Made by a program: the position numbers and the translations under genes. Shown piece by piece: positions 24,289-33,832 of a stretch of DNA of 64,000 nt. Source of the stretch: Vibrio nigripulchritudo ATCC 27043. Lineage in GTDB: Bacteria; Pseudomonadota; Gammaproteobacteria; Enterobacterales; Vibrionaceae. Every line of letters starts with the position of its first letter. Positions within the stretch are counted from its first letter, which is position 1. The stretch covers positions 18,959 through 82,958 of the forward strand of contig NZ_AFWJ01000013.1 of assembly GCF_000222685.1 (NCBI RefSeq). The letters are read 5' to 3'. The notes beneath the pieces are model-generated. The model did no database searches and had not been told where the DNA came from. It saw only the letters and a list, made by a program, of their open reading frames with translations.

Positions 24289-24750
24289 ATGGCTAAAGAA
24301 ACTCAATTGCAAGTTGAAGCAATTCGCAACGGCACAGTGATCGACCATATCCCTGCGCACATTGGTATTAAAGTGCTTAGACTGTTCGACATGCACAATT
24401 CTGAGCAGCGTGTCACCGTTGGTCTGAACCTGCCTTCTTCAGCACTCGGAGCCAAGGACCTGCTGAAGATTGAGAACGTGTTCATCAATGAAGACCAGGC
24501 GCAAAAACTCGCGCTGTACGCACCACACGCGACAGTAAATCAGATTGAAGAATACAAGGTCGTGAAAAAGCTGGCGCTTTCGTTACCGGAACGTATTCAA
24601 GGCGTTTTTGCCTGTCCGAATTCAAACTGTATCTCTAATTTCGAACCTGTAGACACGGTATTTTCTTTGTTAGAGCGTAATGGTGACGTGAGACTTAAAT
24701 GTAAATACTGCGAGAAATCCTTCTCACGCGAGATCGTCACCGAGCTGTAA
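24289..24750 (+). CDS. pyrI: Aspartate carbamoyltransferase regulatory subunit
   Basis: 153 residues. Binds CTP/ATP for allosteric control and contacts PyrB through a zinc site: Cys109, Cys114, Cys138 and Cys141 (CPNSNC and CKYC). The N-terminal nucleotide domain has [22 protein letters not shown] before ATG 24289. Second and last gene of the operon. Confidence 0.96.
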   Translation: MAKETQLQVEAIRNGTVIDHIPAHIGIKVLRLFDMHNSEQRVTVGLNLPSSALGAKDLLKIENVFINEDQAQKLALYAPHATVNQIEEYKVVKKLALSLPERIQGVFACPNSNCISNFEPVDTVFSLLERNGDVRLKCKYCEKSFSREIVTEL

Positions 24751-24778
24751 TAGCGGCGGTTTAAAGTAGAGAAAACAG

Positions 24779-24804
24779 AAAGCGACCATCAGGTCGCTTT
24801 TTTG
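24779..24804 (+). terminator. Terminator of pyrBI
   Basis: AAAGCGACC, ATCA, GGTCGCTTT with TTTT after it. Confidence 0.9.
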
Positions 24805-24918
24805 TGTTAACTGCCCTGAATTTAACCAAAATGACGCTTTTCCAGCTCATCCTGTGCAGATTGAGTAAAGAACAATGATACTGGTTAGAAACGTCTGAAA
24901 ATTCGCTTGCAGGTGCCC

Positions 24919-24937
24919 TGTTATGTTATTACATTTA
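24919..24937 (+). promoter_or_regulatory. Candidate Zur box upstream of zinc locus
   Basis: TGTTATGTTATTACATTTA, an imperfect dyad (ATGT/ACAT) like gammaproteobacterial Zur sites (GTTATANTATAAC core). It lies 28 bases before the first ORF of the zinc cluster, where repression by zinc-loaded Zur would be expected. Partial match only. Confidence 0.4.
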
Positions 24938-24964
24938 GCCCTTTATCGATAACGCCAGAATTCA

Positions 24965-25264
24965 ATGCTGACACGGACGTACAACAAAACCTGTTCAATG
25001 CTCGCCATCGCTGCGGTGGTGTGGATGAGTACTGCGTACGTTTTACACAGTCAGGACTGGGAACCCGCTCATCATGAGGATCATATCTGTGAGCTGTTTT
25101 CCATCAGTAAGCACGCCATTTCTGGATCAATCATAACTGTTCCTTATGTGCCGCACGTTTTCTGGACCAAGGCCTATGATGTCCTGAAACCTGATCGCGC
25201 ACCGCTGCCATCCTATTACGCGCGTTCACCTCCTCTGTCTGAGTCTATTACTCACAATTCGTAA
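24965..25264 (+). CDS. DUF2607 family small exported protein
   Basis: 99 residues. N-terminal hydrophobic helix (MLAIAAVVWMSTAYVL), then a His/Glu segment EPAHHEDHICELF and a Pro/Tyr-rich tail. The family is common in Vibrio next to ZrgA-type genes. His and Cys residues suggest metal contact, but function is unknown. SD weak. First gene of the cluster, 28 bases before the His-repeat gene. Confidence 0.65.
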   Translation: MLTRTYNKTCSMLAIAAVVWMSTAYVLHSQDWEPAHHEDHICELFSISKHAISGSIITVPYVPHVFWTKAYDVLKPDRAPLPSYYARSPPLSESITHNS

Positions 25265-25292
25265 TATTTTCACTTATAAATCAGAGGTAAAC

Positions 25293-26048
25293 ATGAACCA
25301 CGTATTCAAACTTTCACTATTGGCAGCCGCAATCGTTACAACATCAGCACAGGCAGAAGAATTTCGTCAGCACGACGCACACGTACACGGTGTAGTTGAG
25401 CTGAATATTGCTCAGGATGGCAACGAGCTACTGATGGAAATTCACGCACCAGGTGCAGATGTGGTTGGTTTTGAAAGTGCGCCTAAAAATGCAGAGCAAA
25501 CCAAGCAGTTAAAAGAAGCACTAGCGACGCTGAATCAGGCTAATAACGTCATGACGCTTTCTTCTGCTGCGCACTGTAAAGCAACGTTCACAGAAGTTCG
25601 TCATACTCTTGGCGAAGACGAGTCCCATGATGATCATGACCATGATAAGCACGATCATGACAAACACGAACATCATGACCACGATAAGCACGATCATGAC
25701 AAGCATGAACATCATGACCACGATAAGCACGATCATGACAAACATGAACATCATGACCACGACAAACACGATCATGACAAGCATGAACACCATGACCACG
25801 ACAAGCACGATCATGATAAACATGAGCACCATGACCATGAAGGACATGACCATGAGGAACATGGTGGTCACGGCGAGTTCATTGTTGAATACCACTTCGA
25901 CTGTGAACACATCGAAAAGCTGAGCCAGATCGATACACAGTGGTTTAAGCAATTCCCGTCAACGGAAAAGATGTCGGTTAACATGATTACAGATAAAGCG
26001 CAGGTTGCCACTGAGCTTACTCCCAATAATCACAAAGTTTCGTTCTAA
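25293..26048 (+). CDS. zrgA: ZrgA-type periplasmic zinc-binding protein (DUF2796)
   Basis: 251 residues. Signal peptide ending TSAQAEE, then conserved EFRQHDAHVHGVVELNIAQD (DUF2796), a His/Asp region (111-193) and a C-terminal domain with YHFDCEHIEKL. The central part is five exact 13-residue repeats of the DHDKHDHDKHEHH type (116-180), able to hold many zinc ions. In V. parahaemolyticus the zrg genes form an accessory zinc uptake system; by analogy this protein captures periplasmic zinc for the ABC transporter genes downstream. Good SD (GAGG) before ATG 25293. Confidence 0.85.
   Translation: MNHVFKLSLLAAAIVTTSAQAEEFRQHDAHVHGVVELNIAQDGNELLMEIHAPGADVVGFESAPKNAEQTKQLKEALATLNQANNVMTLSSAAHCKATFTEVRHTLGEDESHDDHDHDKHDHDKHEHHDHDKHDHDKHEHHDHDKHDHDKHEHHDHDKHDHDKHEHHDHDKHDHDKHEHHDHEGHDHEEHGGHGEFIVEYHFDCEHIEKLSQIDTQWFKQFPSTEKMSVNMITDKAQVATELTPNNHKVSF
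25638..25832 (+). repeat. Five 39-base tandem repeats inside zrgA
   Basis: Five in-frame copies of a 39-base unit coding for DHDKHDHDKHEHH, differing only at silent third positions (for example AAG/AAA, CAC/CAT). Silent changes with no amino-acid change suggest selection on the His pattern. Copy number may vary between strains. Confidence 0.9.
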
Positions 26049-26088
26049 ACCAGCGAATCTTGAGATATAAAGCAACATAGCGACATTG

Positions 26089-26112
26089 ATACCCAGCCGT
26101 CAGGCTGGGTAT
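26089..26112 (+). terminator. Hairpin between zrgA and the ABC genes, possible attenuator
   Basis: ATACCCAGCC, GTCA, GGCTGGGTAT: perfect 10-base stem followed only by TTTGATC. Probably a partial terminator or RNA-stability element that lets the binding protein be made in excess over the transporter. Confidence 0.55.
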
Positions 26113-26153
26113 TTGATCCACAAGATAACAAATAACAATAGACGGATTACACC

Positions 26154-26867
26154 ATGCCAGACTCTCCAACGTCTTCGCAGATCATTACTTTGCAAGACAT
26201 CCGTTATGCCTGGGCACCGGATGCTCCGGATACACTGATCATCGATGAATTTTCCATCCAGGCAAAAGAGCGTGTGTTTATTAAAGGTCCCAGTGGGTGT
26301 GGGAAATCCACTCTGCTCGGATTACTCACCGGTATTCTGACACCTCAGAAAGGCAGCGTTAACCTATTAAACGAAGCGGTATCTGAGCTTTCACAGGGCA
26401 AAAGAGACCGTTTCAGAGCCGATCACATTGGCTATATCTTCCAGCAATTTAACCTGCTTCCGTACCTGTCGGTCATCGATAATGTTCTGCTTCCCTGTCA
26501 GTTTTCCAGCACCAGAAAAAACAAAGTAAAACAATCGCTGGAGCAAGAAGCCAAACATCTGCTTGAACGACTTCATCTGCCAAAAGAAAAGATTCATACA
26601 CCAGTCATAGACTTGAGTATTGGTCAGCAACAACGTGTCGCGGCTGCCCGAGCTCTCATTGGTCACCCGGAGCTGTTGATTGCAGATGAACCCACTTCGG
26701 CACTCGACCATGACAACCGAGAAGCCTTTATTGAACTTCTGATGGAAGAAGCTTCACAAGCGAATACCACACTGGTTTTTGTCAGTCATGACCCGACACT
26801 CGAACCTTTCTTTGATCGCACCATCGATCTCCCTACTATCAACCAGGCAGCAGGAGGGCGAGGATAA
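26154..26867 (+). CDS. ABC transporter ATPase of the zinc locus
   Basis: 237 residues of the MacB/LolD type. Walker A GPSGCGKST, Q-loop YIFQQFNLLPYLS, signature LSIGQQQRVAAARAL, Walker B LLIADEPTSALD, switch His in VFVSHDP. It drives the permease encoded next (the stop overlaps the next start, TAATG). Corresponds in position to the zrg ATPase gene of V. parahaemolyticus; gene letter not assigned with certainty. Confidence 0.88.
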   Translation: MPDSPTSSQIITLQDIRYAWAPDAPDTLIIDEFSIQAKERVFIKGPSGCGKSTLLGLLTGILTPQKGSVNLLNEAVSELSQGKRDRFRADHIGYIFQQFNLLPYLSVIDNVLLPCQFSSTRKNKVKQSLEQEAKHLLERLHLPKEKIHTPVIDLSIGQQQRVAAARALIGHPELLIADEPTSALDHDNREAFIELLMEEASQANTTLVFVSHDPTLEPFFDRTIDLPTINQAAGGRG

Positions 26868-28123
26868 TGGCCATTTTTCATTTAGCCCGAAAAAGTTTAG
26901 GGAACCGTAAAGCCACTGCGCTGCTGACCATTTTGACGGTCGCGATTTCCGTGGTTCTGCTGCTCGGCGTAGAACGCATCCGAACACAGGCAAAAAGCAG
27001 CTTTGCCAATACCGTATCCGGCACCGATCTGATTGTGGGTTCGCGTTCAGGGCAAGTGAACCTGTTACTGTATTCGGTTTTTCGAATCGGCAATGCCACC
27101 AACAACATTGATTGGAAAAGCTTTGAAGAATTCAGTCAGCATCGCTCAGTCAAATGGGCTATCCCGATGTCGCTTGGTGACTCACATCAGGGTTTCCGGG
27201 TACTGGGGACCAATCAAAGTTACTTCGAACATTTCCGATACGGTAAGAAACAGCCTCTCTCACTCAGGGAAGGAAGACCATTTGACAGTCTGTTTGAAAC
27301 CGTTATCGGCGCAGATGTCGCAAAGACACTGAACTACAAAATTGGCGACGAGATCATCATCGCCCACGGAATCGCAGACAAAGCATTTAACCGCCACGAC
27401 AATCTGCCATTTAAGATTGTCGGCATCTTTGCACCAACGGGCACCCCGGTTGATAAAACGGTTCACGTATCGCTGCAAGCCATCGAAGCCATTCATGTTG
27501 GTTGGGAGTCTGGTGCAAAAATTGGCAATACGCCAAGTGCAGAACTGCTAGAACAGCAAAATTTTCAGCCAAAACAAATCACTTCCTTTATGCTTGGGCT
27601 GAAATCGAAGATTCATACCTTCGCCCTGCAACGACAAATCAACACCTACACCAAAGAACCTTTGAGCGCTATTTTACCGGGCATCGCCCTGCATGAGCTC
27701 TGGGGCATGATGTCGGTTGCCGAACAGGCACTGCTTGCGGTATCAGGGTTTGTGGTTGTCGCAGGTTTACTGGGCATGCTCAGCAGCCTCCTGACCAGCC
27801 TGCAGGAGCGTCGGCGTGAGATGGCGATTTTGCGAGCCATGGGAGCCAGACCAAAACATATTTTCTTTTTGCTCATCAGTGAAGCCAGTGCATTAACACT
27901 GGCAGGGATTATGTTTGGCGTCGCACTTCTTTACATTTTAATCGCAATAATCAGCCCCATCATCGCGCAATTGTATGGCATAAATATAGAGCTCATTGCA
28001 TTAAGCGCCCACGAGTGGATGTTACTTGGATTAGTGCAGAGCGCAGGTATACTGATTGGGTTTATCCCCGCATTCAGGGCGTACCGTCAGTCTTTGGCAG
28101 ACGGCATGACAATAAGGATTTAA
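26867..28123 (+). CDS. ABC transporter permease (MacB/FtsX type) of the zinc locus
   Basis: 418 residues. One N-terminal helix (TALLTILTVAISVVLLLGVE), a large periplasmic domain (about 45-280), then three C-terminal helices with the FtsX motif LLTSLQERRREMAILRAMGA and ILIGFIPAFRAYRQSLADGM. MacB/LolE-type systems usually work as mechanotransmitters rather than classical importers, so its part in zinc acquisition may be to act on ZrgA. Translationally coupled to the ATPase. Confidence 0.85.
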   Translation: MAIFHLARKSLGNRKATALLTILTVAISVVLLLGVERIRTQAKSSFANTVSGTDLIVGSRSGQVNLLLYSVFRIGNATNNIDWKSFEEFSQHRSVKWAIPMSLGDSHQGFRVLGTNQSYFEHFRYGKKQPLSLREGRPFDSLFETVIGADVAKTLNYKIGDEIIIAHGIADKAFNRHDNLPFKIVGIFAPTGTPVDKTVHVSLQAIEAIHVGWESGAKIGNTPSAELLEQQNFQPKQITSFMLGLKSKIHTFALQRQINTYTKEPLSAILPGIALHELWGMMSVAEQALLAVSGFVVVAGLLGMLSSLLTSLQERRREMAILRAMGARPKHIFFLLISEASALTLAGIMFGVALLYILIAIISPIIAQLYGINIELIALSAHEWMLLGLVQSAGILIGFIPAFRAYRQSLADGMTIRI

Positions 28124-28133
28124 AGGAAACCTC

Positions 28134-28649
28134 ATGAAAAAGATTCTGCTCCTTCTTTGTTGCTGGTTAGGTTTTTTGTCACCAGTACAAGCAGAAAAAG
28201 TCGTAGTCGAAAAAGTCTCTGCAGAAACGCTCACTCTGGACTGGATAGATCTAATTCCAGAAAGTGAACGCCAGCAGTTTACCGCTGGTGGTATGCCAGT
28301 CACAGATCACACCAATGCAAACGTCCAACAATCCAAAGTTGGCAGCGTGCGTCAGGAATTGCATGGCAGTCAGGTAAAAATCCCTGGATTTGTTATTCCT
28401 TTAGAAGGCGATGACAAGAAAGTCACCGAGTTTTTATTGGTGCCTTACTTCGGTGCTTGTATCCACGTTCCGCCTCCGCCACCAAATCAAATCATCTACG
28501 TGAAGTTCAAAGAAGGTGCACCTATCCACCAGCTTTGGGACGTGATTTATGTTGTGGGAACGTTGAAAACTGAGACCATTAATTCCGATTTGGCTGAGAC
28601 AGGTTATCTGATCGAAGGAATTAAAATAGAAGAGTACGACGACGCTTAA
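28134..28649 (+). CDS. DUF3299 exported protein
   Basis: 171 residues with a signal peptide (LLLLCCWLGFLSPVQAEK). DUF3299 features: LDWIDLIPESER, VKIPGFVIPLEGDDKKVTEF, LVPYFGACIHVPPPPPNQII, the last with a likely metal-binding Cys/His. AAAGGA before ATG 28134, 10 bases after the permease. Likely part of the zinc-uptake operon; molecular role unknown. Confidence 0.8.
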   Translation: MKKILLLLCCWLGFLSPVQAEKVVVEKVSAETLTLDWIDLIPESERQQFTAGGMPVTDHTNANVQQSKVGSVRQELHGSQVKIPGFVIPLEGDDKKVTEFLLVPYFGACIHVPPPPPNQIIYVKFKEGAPIHQLWDVIYVVGTLKTETINSDLAETGYLIEGIKIEEYDDA

Positions 28650-28694
28650 GCCGCATAAAATATGAGTGTTTGGTCTACCTTATTGAATCCTTCA

Positions 28695-28799
28695 TTACAC
28701 AATGAAATTTGAGAGGTAGGCTAACACTGCGATGTAAATCAAAAGCAAGAGCGCAACGGACACGTGCTTCTTGAGCTTATCTCCTTTGATAAACCGCAT
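28695..28799 (-). CDS. 34-residue single-helix membrane protein
   Basis: Frame with a consensus SD (GGAGGTGAT directly before ATG 28799). Product: basic N-terminus MRFIKGDKLKKH, then one hydrophobic helix (VSVALLLLIYIAVLAYL), short tail NFIV. No family recognised. It is convergent with the DUF3299 gene and divergent from 28954. The SD quality and positive-inside topology are the support. Confidence 0.55.
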   Translation of the reverse strand: MRFIKGDKLKKHVSVALLLLIYIAVLAYLSNFIV

Positions 28800-28953
28800 A
28801 TCACCTCCAATATACTCGCAACAATTTTAACAAATCGTTAGCAAGCCGAATAGTCAAAATCTTGATAAAGTTCCAATAACAATGCTGGACTCGCCCCAGA
28901 GAGTGAATTTAGTATATTAATGCAGCACTTAAACTTTATTTGGAATCGAATCA

Positions 28954-29847
28954 ATGGCAGACGACAAAAAGCCTGTAGTCATAGAGCAAACCAGCACCAA
29001 AAGCACTTCCAACAAAAAGAGCAGTTACATACGTGACAGTGCCAGCCGCGTTATCCAAATCGCTCAGGTTCATGAGCTGGATGCTCTGCTACAGGATGAA
29101 AAACCACAGAAGTCTGCGTTAGAACGAGCCATCAGCCGCCAGAAAAAGAGACAAGAGCAGCGTCAGAAGAATCTGGAACAGATCCTGAAGTTTGCCCATG
29201 CCAGTTGTAATAACGAAACCGCAGGTGAACCCGATGCCGACTGGCTACATCGCTTCTTCGATATGGCACAGGATATCCATAATTCCTCAATGCAAAAGCT
29301 CTGGAGCCAGGTGCTAAAGCGCGAAATCACCAATCCGGGCTCAACATCAATGAAAGCCTTACAGGTGCTGAAAGACATGTCTCCAAGGGAAGCGCAAAAC
29401 CTTCAGCGCGCGGCATCTCTGGCATGCAGCTTTGGTAGCGATAACAGTAAGAAGCTACTGCTGGGCTTTAAATCGAAAGACGGCTTTTTCGGTTTCTACA
29501 AGAAAGAGAACACCAGTGTTGTAAACATGGGGACGTACCAGCTTCCCTATTCAAGTCTATTGCACCTTATTGAGTTGGGATTGGTGCTGGGCACAGAGCT
29601 GGAATCCGGTGAGGTGGAAGTCGACCCTGCCTTAATGGTGAGTTATCAGGGCAAGAACATTGCGCTTCAGCCAATGAGCAAAGGCATTCGCCTGCTGTAC
29701 TATCGTTTTACCCCCACAGGAGACGAGCTTTGTCGCCTGCTGGGGAACAAACCCAACACCAACTATTACGATCAACTGCTCGCTCTTCTGGCACAAAAAT
29801 TCACGGTTCAGACGGAAGCAGGAAGCAACGTTAATCAGAGCGTTTAA
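28954..29847 (+). CDS. TIGR03899 family protein
   Basis: 297 residues, cytoplasmic. Charged helical N-terminus (SALERAISRQKKRQEQRQKN), middle domain (HRFFDMAQDIHNSSMQKLWS, LKREITNPGSTSMKALQVL), and an LxxYRFTPTGDELCRLL segment near the C-terminus that may be a winged helix. Matches the Vibrio/Shewanella family TIGR03899, whose function is unknown. Followed by a terminator. Confidence 0.8.
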   Translation: MADDKKPVVIEQTSTKSTSNKKSSYIRDSASRVIQIAQVHELDALLQDEKPQKSALERAISRQKKRQEQRQKNLEQILKFAHASCNNETAGEPDADWLHRFFDMAQDIHNSSMQKLWSQVLKREITNPGSTSMKALQVLKDMSPREAQNLQRAASLACSFGSDNSKKLLLGFKSKDGFFGFYKKENTSVVNMGTYQLPYSSLLHLIELGLVLGTELESGEVEVDPALMVSYQGKNIALQPMSKGIRLLYYRFTPTGDELCRLLGNKPNTNYYDQLLALLAQKFTVQTEAGSNVNQSV

Positions 29848-29875
29848 GCCAGATTAACAACCCGCTCAAAATCAA

Positions 29876-29902
29876 AAAGGGAATCATTCAGTGATTCCCT
29901 TT
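29876..29902. terminator. Bidirectional terminator
   Basis: AAAGGGAATCA, TTCAG, TGATTCCCTTT between the TIGR03899 gene (+) and cysC (-). Confidence 0.85.
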
Positions 29903-29931
29903 ACTACTTCTAACTCGTTTTTTTCTACGCG

Positions 29932-30549
29932 TTATTTGATGATTCCGCGTTGGCGTAAATCAGCTAGGCAAAGCTCAACCAGCTCGTCAATCGTCTTCTC
30001 ACCAGCTGGTAGATCGATTTCCGGATTTTCAGGCGTTTCGTATTCAGAGTCGATACCTGTGAAGTTTTTGATTTCCCCTGCGCGTGCTTTCTTGTATAGA
30101 CCTTTCGGGTCACGCTCTTCACACACGTCCAGAGACGTATTGACGAAAACTTCGATGAACTCGCCTTCGTCCAGCATATTGCGAACCATCTGACGCTCTG
30201 CACGATGCGGAGAAATAAACGCAGAAAGCACAATCAAACCAGCATCTGCCATCAGCTTAGCCAGTTCACCAATTCGGCGAATGTTCTCGCGGCGATCTTG
30301 CGCCGAGAAGCCTAAATCAGAGCACAAGCCGTGGCGTACATTGTCGCCATCAAGCAAATAAGTGTGGTAACCCATCTCGGCTAATTTCACTTCTAATGCG
30401 CCAGCAACCGTAGACTTACCAGCACCAGACAAGCCAGTGAACCACAGCACAGCAGGTTGTTGGTTTTTCTGCTTAGCACGAGACGTTTTATCGACAGAAT
30501 GCTGATGCCATACGACGTTTTCATCGCGCTCTACAGTTACTGTTGTCAT
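29932..30549 (-). CDS. cysC: Adenylylsulfate (APS) kinase
   Basis: 205 residues. Phosphorylates APS to PAPS in assimilatory sulfate reduction. Walker A GLSGAGKS at 39-46, [17 protein letters not shown], and [15 protein letters not shown]. Last gene of cobA-cysD-cysN-permease-cysC, all leftward with short gaps (46 bases here). Confidence 0.95.
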   Translation of the reverse strand: MTTVTVERDENVVWHQHSVDKTSRAKQKNQQPAVLWFTGLSGAGKSTVAGALEVKLAEMGYHTYLLDGDNVRHGLCSDLGFSAQDRRENIRRIGELAKLMADAGLIVLSAFISPHRAERQMVRNMLDEGEFIEVFVNTSLDVCEERDPKGLYKKARAGEIKNFTGIDSEYETPENPEIDLPAGEKTIDELVELCLADLRQRGIIK

Positions 30550-30595
30550 TTTCTAGTCCTTTATTTACTGCCACCTCACCCAATTGGCGGTGGAC

Positions 30596-32320
30596 TTAAA
30601 ATGGAAAAAAGTATGGGATCAGTGTCAGCACCAATACTGAGTAAACCAAAGAAATGGGTAACCCGACCCTGATGTAATCCGTTATGTGGTAATTACCCAC
30701 GCTGTAAACCAATAAGTTCGTTTGGTAACCGTAAGGCGAGATAAAGCTCGCGCTGGCTCCAAACAGTACTGCCATGATGAATGGCATTGGGTCTACGCCA
30801 TAGCCGATGGCCATACTGTAGCCAAGAGGAAATGCCAAAGCAGCCGCCGCGTTATTGGTGATGAGTTCCGTCAAGACAAGCGTCAGCAGATAGGTCGCAA
30901 TCAACCCTCCTAACACCCCCCAGCCATTGAAGGCTTCGATAAACATGTCGCCGATTTTCACAGACAGCCCGGAGGACATCATCAGTTGTGCTATCGTCAG
31001 CGCACTGCCCACAATCACGACAATATCGGTTGGGAATCGTCGTCTCAGTTCGTTGAACGTAACGGTTCCTGCCGCTAAAAGGATCAACAGATAGCCCGCC
31101 AGACCTTTTAACAAAGGCAATACATCCAGCAGAGCCAAACCAATCACTGTGGCAAATCCTGCCAATACCATGGCGGACTTATTAGCATCCAATCGTGCTG
31201 TGGAATCCAGATCGTTAACCAGTACAAATTCACGTGAATGTGACTGACGCTCAGCTTCAAATCGTTTACCGGGAACAAGAACCAGAGTATCTCCAGCGGT
31301 CAAACGTACGTTCCCCAAACCACCCTCTAAGCGCTCGTGACCGCGGCGAATCGCCACCACAACGGCGTCAAAGCGTTCACGGAACTGGGAAGATTTCAGC
31401 GTTTTGTTGCAAATCGATGCCGATGAGCTCACCACTACTTCAACAAAGCTCTGACCGTTAAGGTGATGCTGACCAAAAAGCGTTAGCCCTTGGATCTCTT
31501 GTAGAGTCGCAACACTTTCTACATCGCCACAAAACAACAAACGATCTTTCGCCTGTAATACAAAGTCCGGATCCACCGATGCCGTGGTTTCACCGTTGCG
31601 GATCACTTCTGCAAGGAAAAGTTTTCTCAGTGCTCGCAGATTGTTTTCAGCAATGGTTCTTCCAACCAGAGGCGACCCTGGTTCAACAATGGCTTCTAAG
31701 AAGTAAGGAAGATCATCCTGAGATTGATCATCATGATTAGGCAGAAGGTAGCTCAGTGGAATCAAAATCAGCATCCCACCCACCAATACGGATAAACCAA
31801 TCATGGTTGGCGTAAAAAAATTCAGGCTAGGTAACCCGGCATCTTCTACAAAGCTGTTGATGATCAGGTTGGTGGAGGTACCGATAAGCGTCAATGTACC
31901 GCCAAGAATCGCCGCGTAGCTGAGCGGAATCAGCAAACGTGATGGTGAATGTTGCTGATTGCGTTTTATCGCGCCAATGAGTGAAACAACTACGGCAGTA
32001 TTGTTGGTAAAAGACGACAATAAAGCCGTTGAAACCCCAAGCTTAGCGACAACAGTTCCTAAGCGTCCTTCTGAAATATGTCGGCTTACCCAACTGATTA
32101 AGCGGGATTTTTCTAACGCACACGACACCAGAATCAACAGCACCAATGTCAGCAAAGAAGAGTTAGTAAAGTTTGCAGCGATATCGGTGATGTCACTCAG
32201 TCCGGCCATATAAGCAAGAAACGCCGCACCAGCAAAAACAATACTCGGCTTAATGCGCGTGACCAGTAAACAGGTCACGATGCCAAGTAGCACTGCTAAT
32301 ACAAATCCTTGTTCCCACAT
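30596..32320 (-). CDS. SLC13-family sodium/sulfate transporter with RCK_C domains
   Basis: 574 residues. Two membrane blocks, with conserved SSFTNNTAVVVSLIGAI and GTSTNLIINSF in the first and TELITNNAAAALAFPLG and FGASASFISPYGYQTNLLVY in the second; these are substrate and sodium sites of the divalent-anion symporters. Two TrkA_C-like (RCK_C) soluble domains lie in between (about 200-375). Its place between cysN and cysC shows that it imports sulfate for the activating enzymes around it. Confidence 0.88.
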   Translation of the reverse strand: MWEQGFVLAVLLGIVTCLLVTRIKPSIVFAGAAFLAYMAGLSDITDIAANFTNSSLLTLVLLILVSCALEKSRLISWVSRHISEGRLGTVVAKLGVSTALLSSFTNNTAVVVSLIGAIKRNQQHSPSRLLIPLSYAAILGGTLTLIGTSTNLIINSFVEDAGLPSLNFFTPTMIGLSVLVGGMLILIPLSYLLPNHDDQSQDDLPYFLEAIVEPGSPLVGRTIAENNLRALRKLFLAEVIRNGETTASVDPDFVLQAKDRLLFCGDVESVATLQEIQGLTLFGQHHLNGQSFVEVVVSSSASICNKTLKSSQFRERFDAVVVAIRRGHERLEGGLGNVRLTAGDTLVLVPGKRFEAERQSHSREFVLVNDLDSTARLDANKSAMVLAGFATVIGLALLDVLPLLKGLAGYLLILLAAGTVTFNELRRRFPTDIVVIVGSALTIAQLMMSSGLSVKIGDMFIEAFNGWGVLGGLIATYLLTLVLTELITNNAAAALAFPLGYSMAIGYGVDPMPFIMAVLFGASASFISPYGYQTNLLVYSVGNYHITDYIRVGLPISLVYSVLVLTLIPYFFPF

Positions 32321-32341
32321 ACCCTACTCTCTGAGAAAAGT

Positions 32342-32363
32342 AAGGGAGCGTTTTCGCTCCCTT
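32342..32363 (-). other. Intra-operon hairpin between cysN and permease
   Basis: AAGGGAGCG, four-base loop, CGCTCCCTT. No strong T-run follows on the minus strand, so a partial terminator or mRNA processing site is likely rather than full termination. Confidence 0.5.
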
Positions 32364-32387
32364 ATTTAAGGGCTCTCACCCTTGAGC

Positions 32388-33815
32388 TTATTTAAGTAAT
32401 TTACTTAAGTCTTTTGCATCCCAATGCGGGAAGTGCTTGCGAATCAGAGCATTCAGTTCCAGTTCAAAGGCAGAGAAATCTCCAACTTGAACTTCAGCTT
32501 CGCTCAGACGCTCGCGAATCAGACCCGCACCTACCGTGACATTGGTCAGGCGGTCGATGATGATGAAACCACCGGTATCCGCACAGTCTTGGTACGCATC
32601 CAAGGCTACCGTTTCATTCAGAGACCACTCACAAGCAGCGATACCGTTCAATGGTACTTCTTGCGCATCATGCTGAGACAGGTTGTTGATGTCGTACTGG
32701 TATTGAATCGCTTCAACCTGACCAACGGTTTTCTTACCCGCGATCTTGATGTCGTATTCTTTACCTGGCTTAAGTGCGTCTTCTGTCATCCAGACTACGT
32801 CTGCCAGCACGCGGTTGGTTGAGTCGATGTCCGCATTTTCCAGAACAATCAAGTCACCACGGCTGATGTCGATTTCATCTTCAAGTGTTAGCGTTACTGC
32901 CTGACCTGCAAATGCAGATTCTAGATTTCCGTCGAAAGTCACAATGCTTTCTACTTTCGATGTTTTACCCGATGGCAGAGCGCGAATCGCATCACCCACT
33001 GAAATAGAACCAGAAGACACAGTGCCCGCGAAACCACGGAAGTCGAGGTTTGGACGGTTAACGTACTGAACCGGGAAACGGAACTCGCCGTCGCCTTTCT
33101 CCTGATCTACATCTACATCTTCCAGTAGCTCAAGCAGTGATGGACCTTCGTACCAGCTCATTGGCTCGCTCTTATCCACCACGTTGTCGCCTTCCAGAGC
33201 TGAAATTGGGATCAGCTGGATGTCGATGTTACTTTCAAGCTTCTTAGAGAACTCCAGGTACTCTTGCTTGATTTGCTCGTAACGCTCTTGAGAAAACTCC
33301 ACCAAGTCCATTTTGTTGACTGCCACAATAAAGTGACGAATACCCAACAGACTTGAGATAAATGAGTGACGACGCGTTTGATCCAGAACGCCTTTACGCG
33401 CATCCACAAGGATGACTGCTACGTCACACGTCGACGCACCGGTCGCCATGTTACGCGTGTACTGCTCATGTCCCGGAGTGTCGGCGATGATGAACTTACG
33501 CTTCTGCGTCGAGAAGTAACGGTACGCTACGTCGATAGTGATCCCTTGCTCACGCTCGGCTTGTAAGCCGTCAACCAGAAGTGCCAGGTCAGGCTTCTCA
33601 CCTGTGGTTCCCACACGTTGGCTGTCAGAGTGAACTGCCGCTAGCTGATCTTCATAAATCTGCTTGGAGTCATGCAGCAAGCGACCGATTAATGTACTTT
33701 TACCATCATCTACTGAACCACAAGTCAGGAATCTAAGTAGAGATTTGTGTTGGTGTTGATTGAGGTAACCTTCGATCCCCAATTCGGCTAATTGAGCTTC
33801 AACAGCACTGTTCAT
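32388..33815 (-). CDS. cysN: Sulfate adenylyltransferase subunit 1 (GTPase)
   Basis: 475 residues. EF-Tu-like GTPase that powers APS synthesis. G1 [15 protein letters not shown], effector [15 protein letters not shown]3 [18 protein letters not shown]4 NKMD. The beta-barrel domains follow. Seventeen bases after cysD; the heterodimer is CysDN. Confidence 0.96.
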   Translation of the reverse strand: MNSAVEAQLAELGIEGYLNQHQHKSLLRFLTCGSVDDGKSTLIGRLLHDSKQIYEDQLAAVHSDSQRVGTTGEKPDLALLVDGLQAEREQGITIDVAYRYFSTQKRKFIIADTPGHEQYTRNMATGASTCDVAVILVDARKGVLDQTRRHSFISSLLGIRHFIVAVNKMDLVEFSQERYEQIKQEYLEFSKKLESNIDIQLIPISALEGDNVVDKSEPMSWYEGPSLLELLEDVDVDQEKGDGEFRFPVQYVNRPNLDFRGFAGTVSSGSISVGDAIRALPSGKTSKVESIVTFDGNLESAFAGQAVTLTLEDEIDISRGDLIVLENADIDSTNRVLADVVWMTEDALKPGKEYDIKIAGKKTVGQVEAIQYQYDINNLSQHDAQEVPLNGIAACEWSLNETVALDAYQDCADTGGFIIIDRLTNVTVGAGLIRERLSEAEVQVGDFSAFELELNALIRKHFPHWDAKDLSKLLK

Positions 33816-33832
33816 GATTTCTTTCCTTAGAT

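Noticed and set aside
25638-25832. CRISPR-like array
   Set aside because: Regular repeats, but they are in-frame His codons of zrgA with no spacers and no cas genes.
25521-25952. Minus-strand ORF of hydrophobic Met/Val repeats
   Set aside because: Antisense reading of the His/Asp repeats; composition is an artefact, and no SD or independent support exists.
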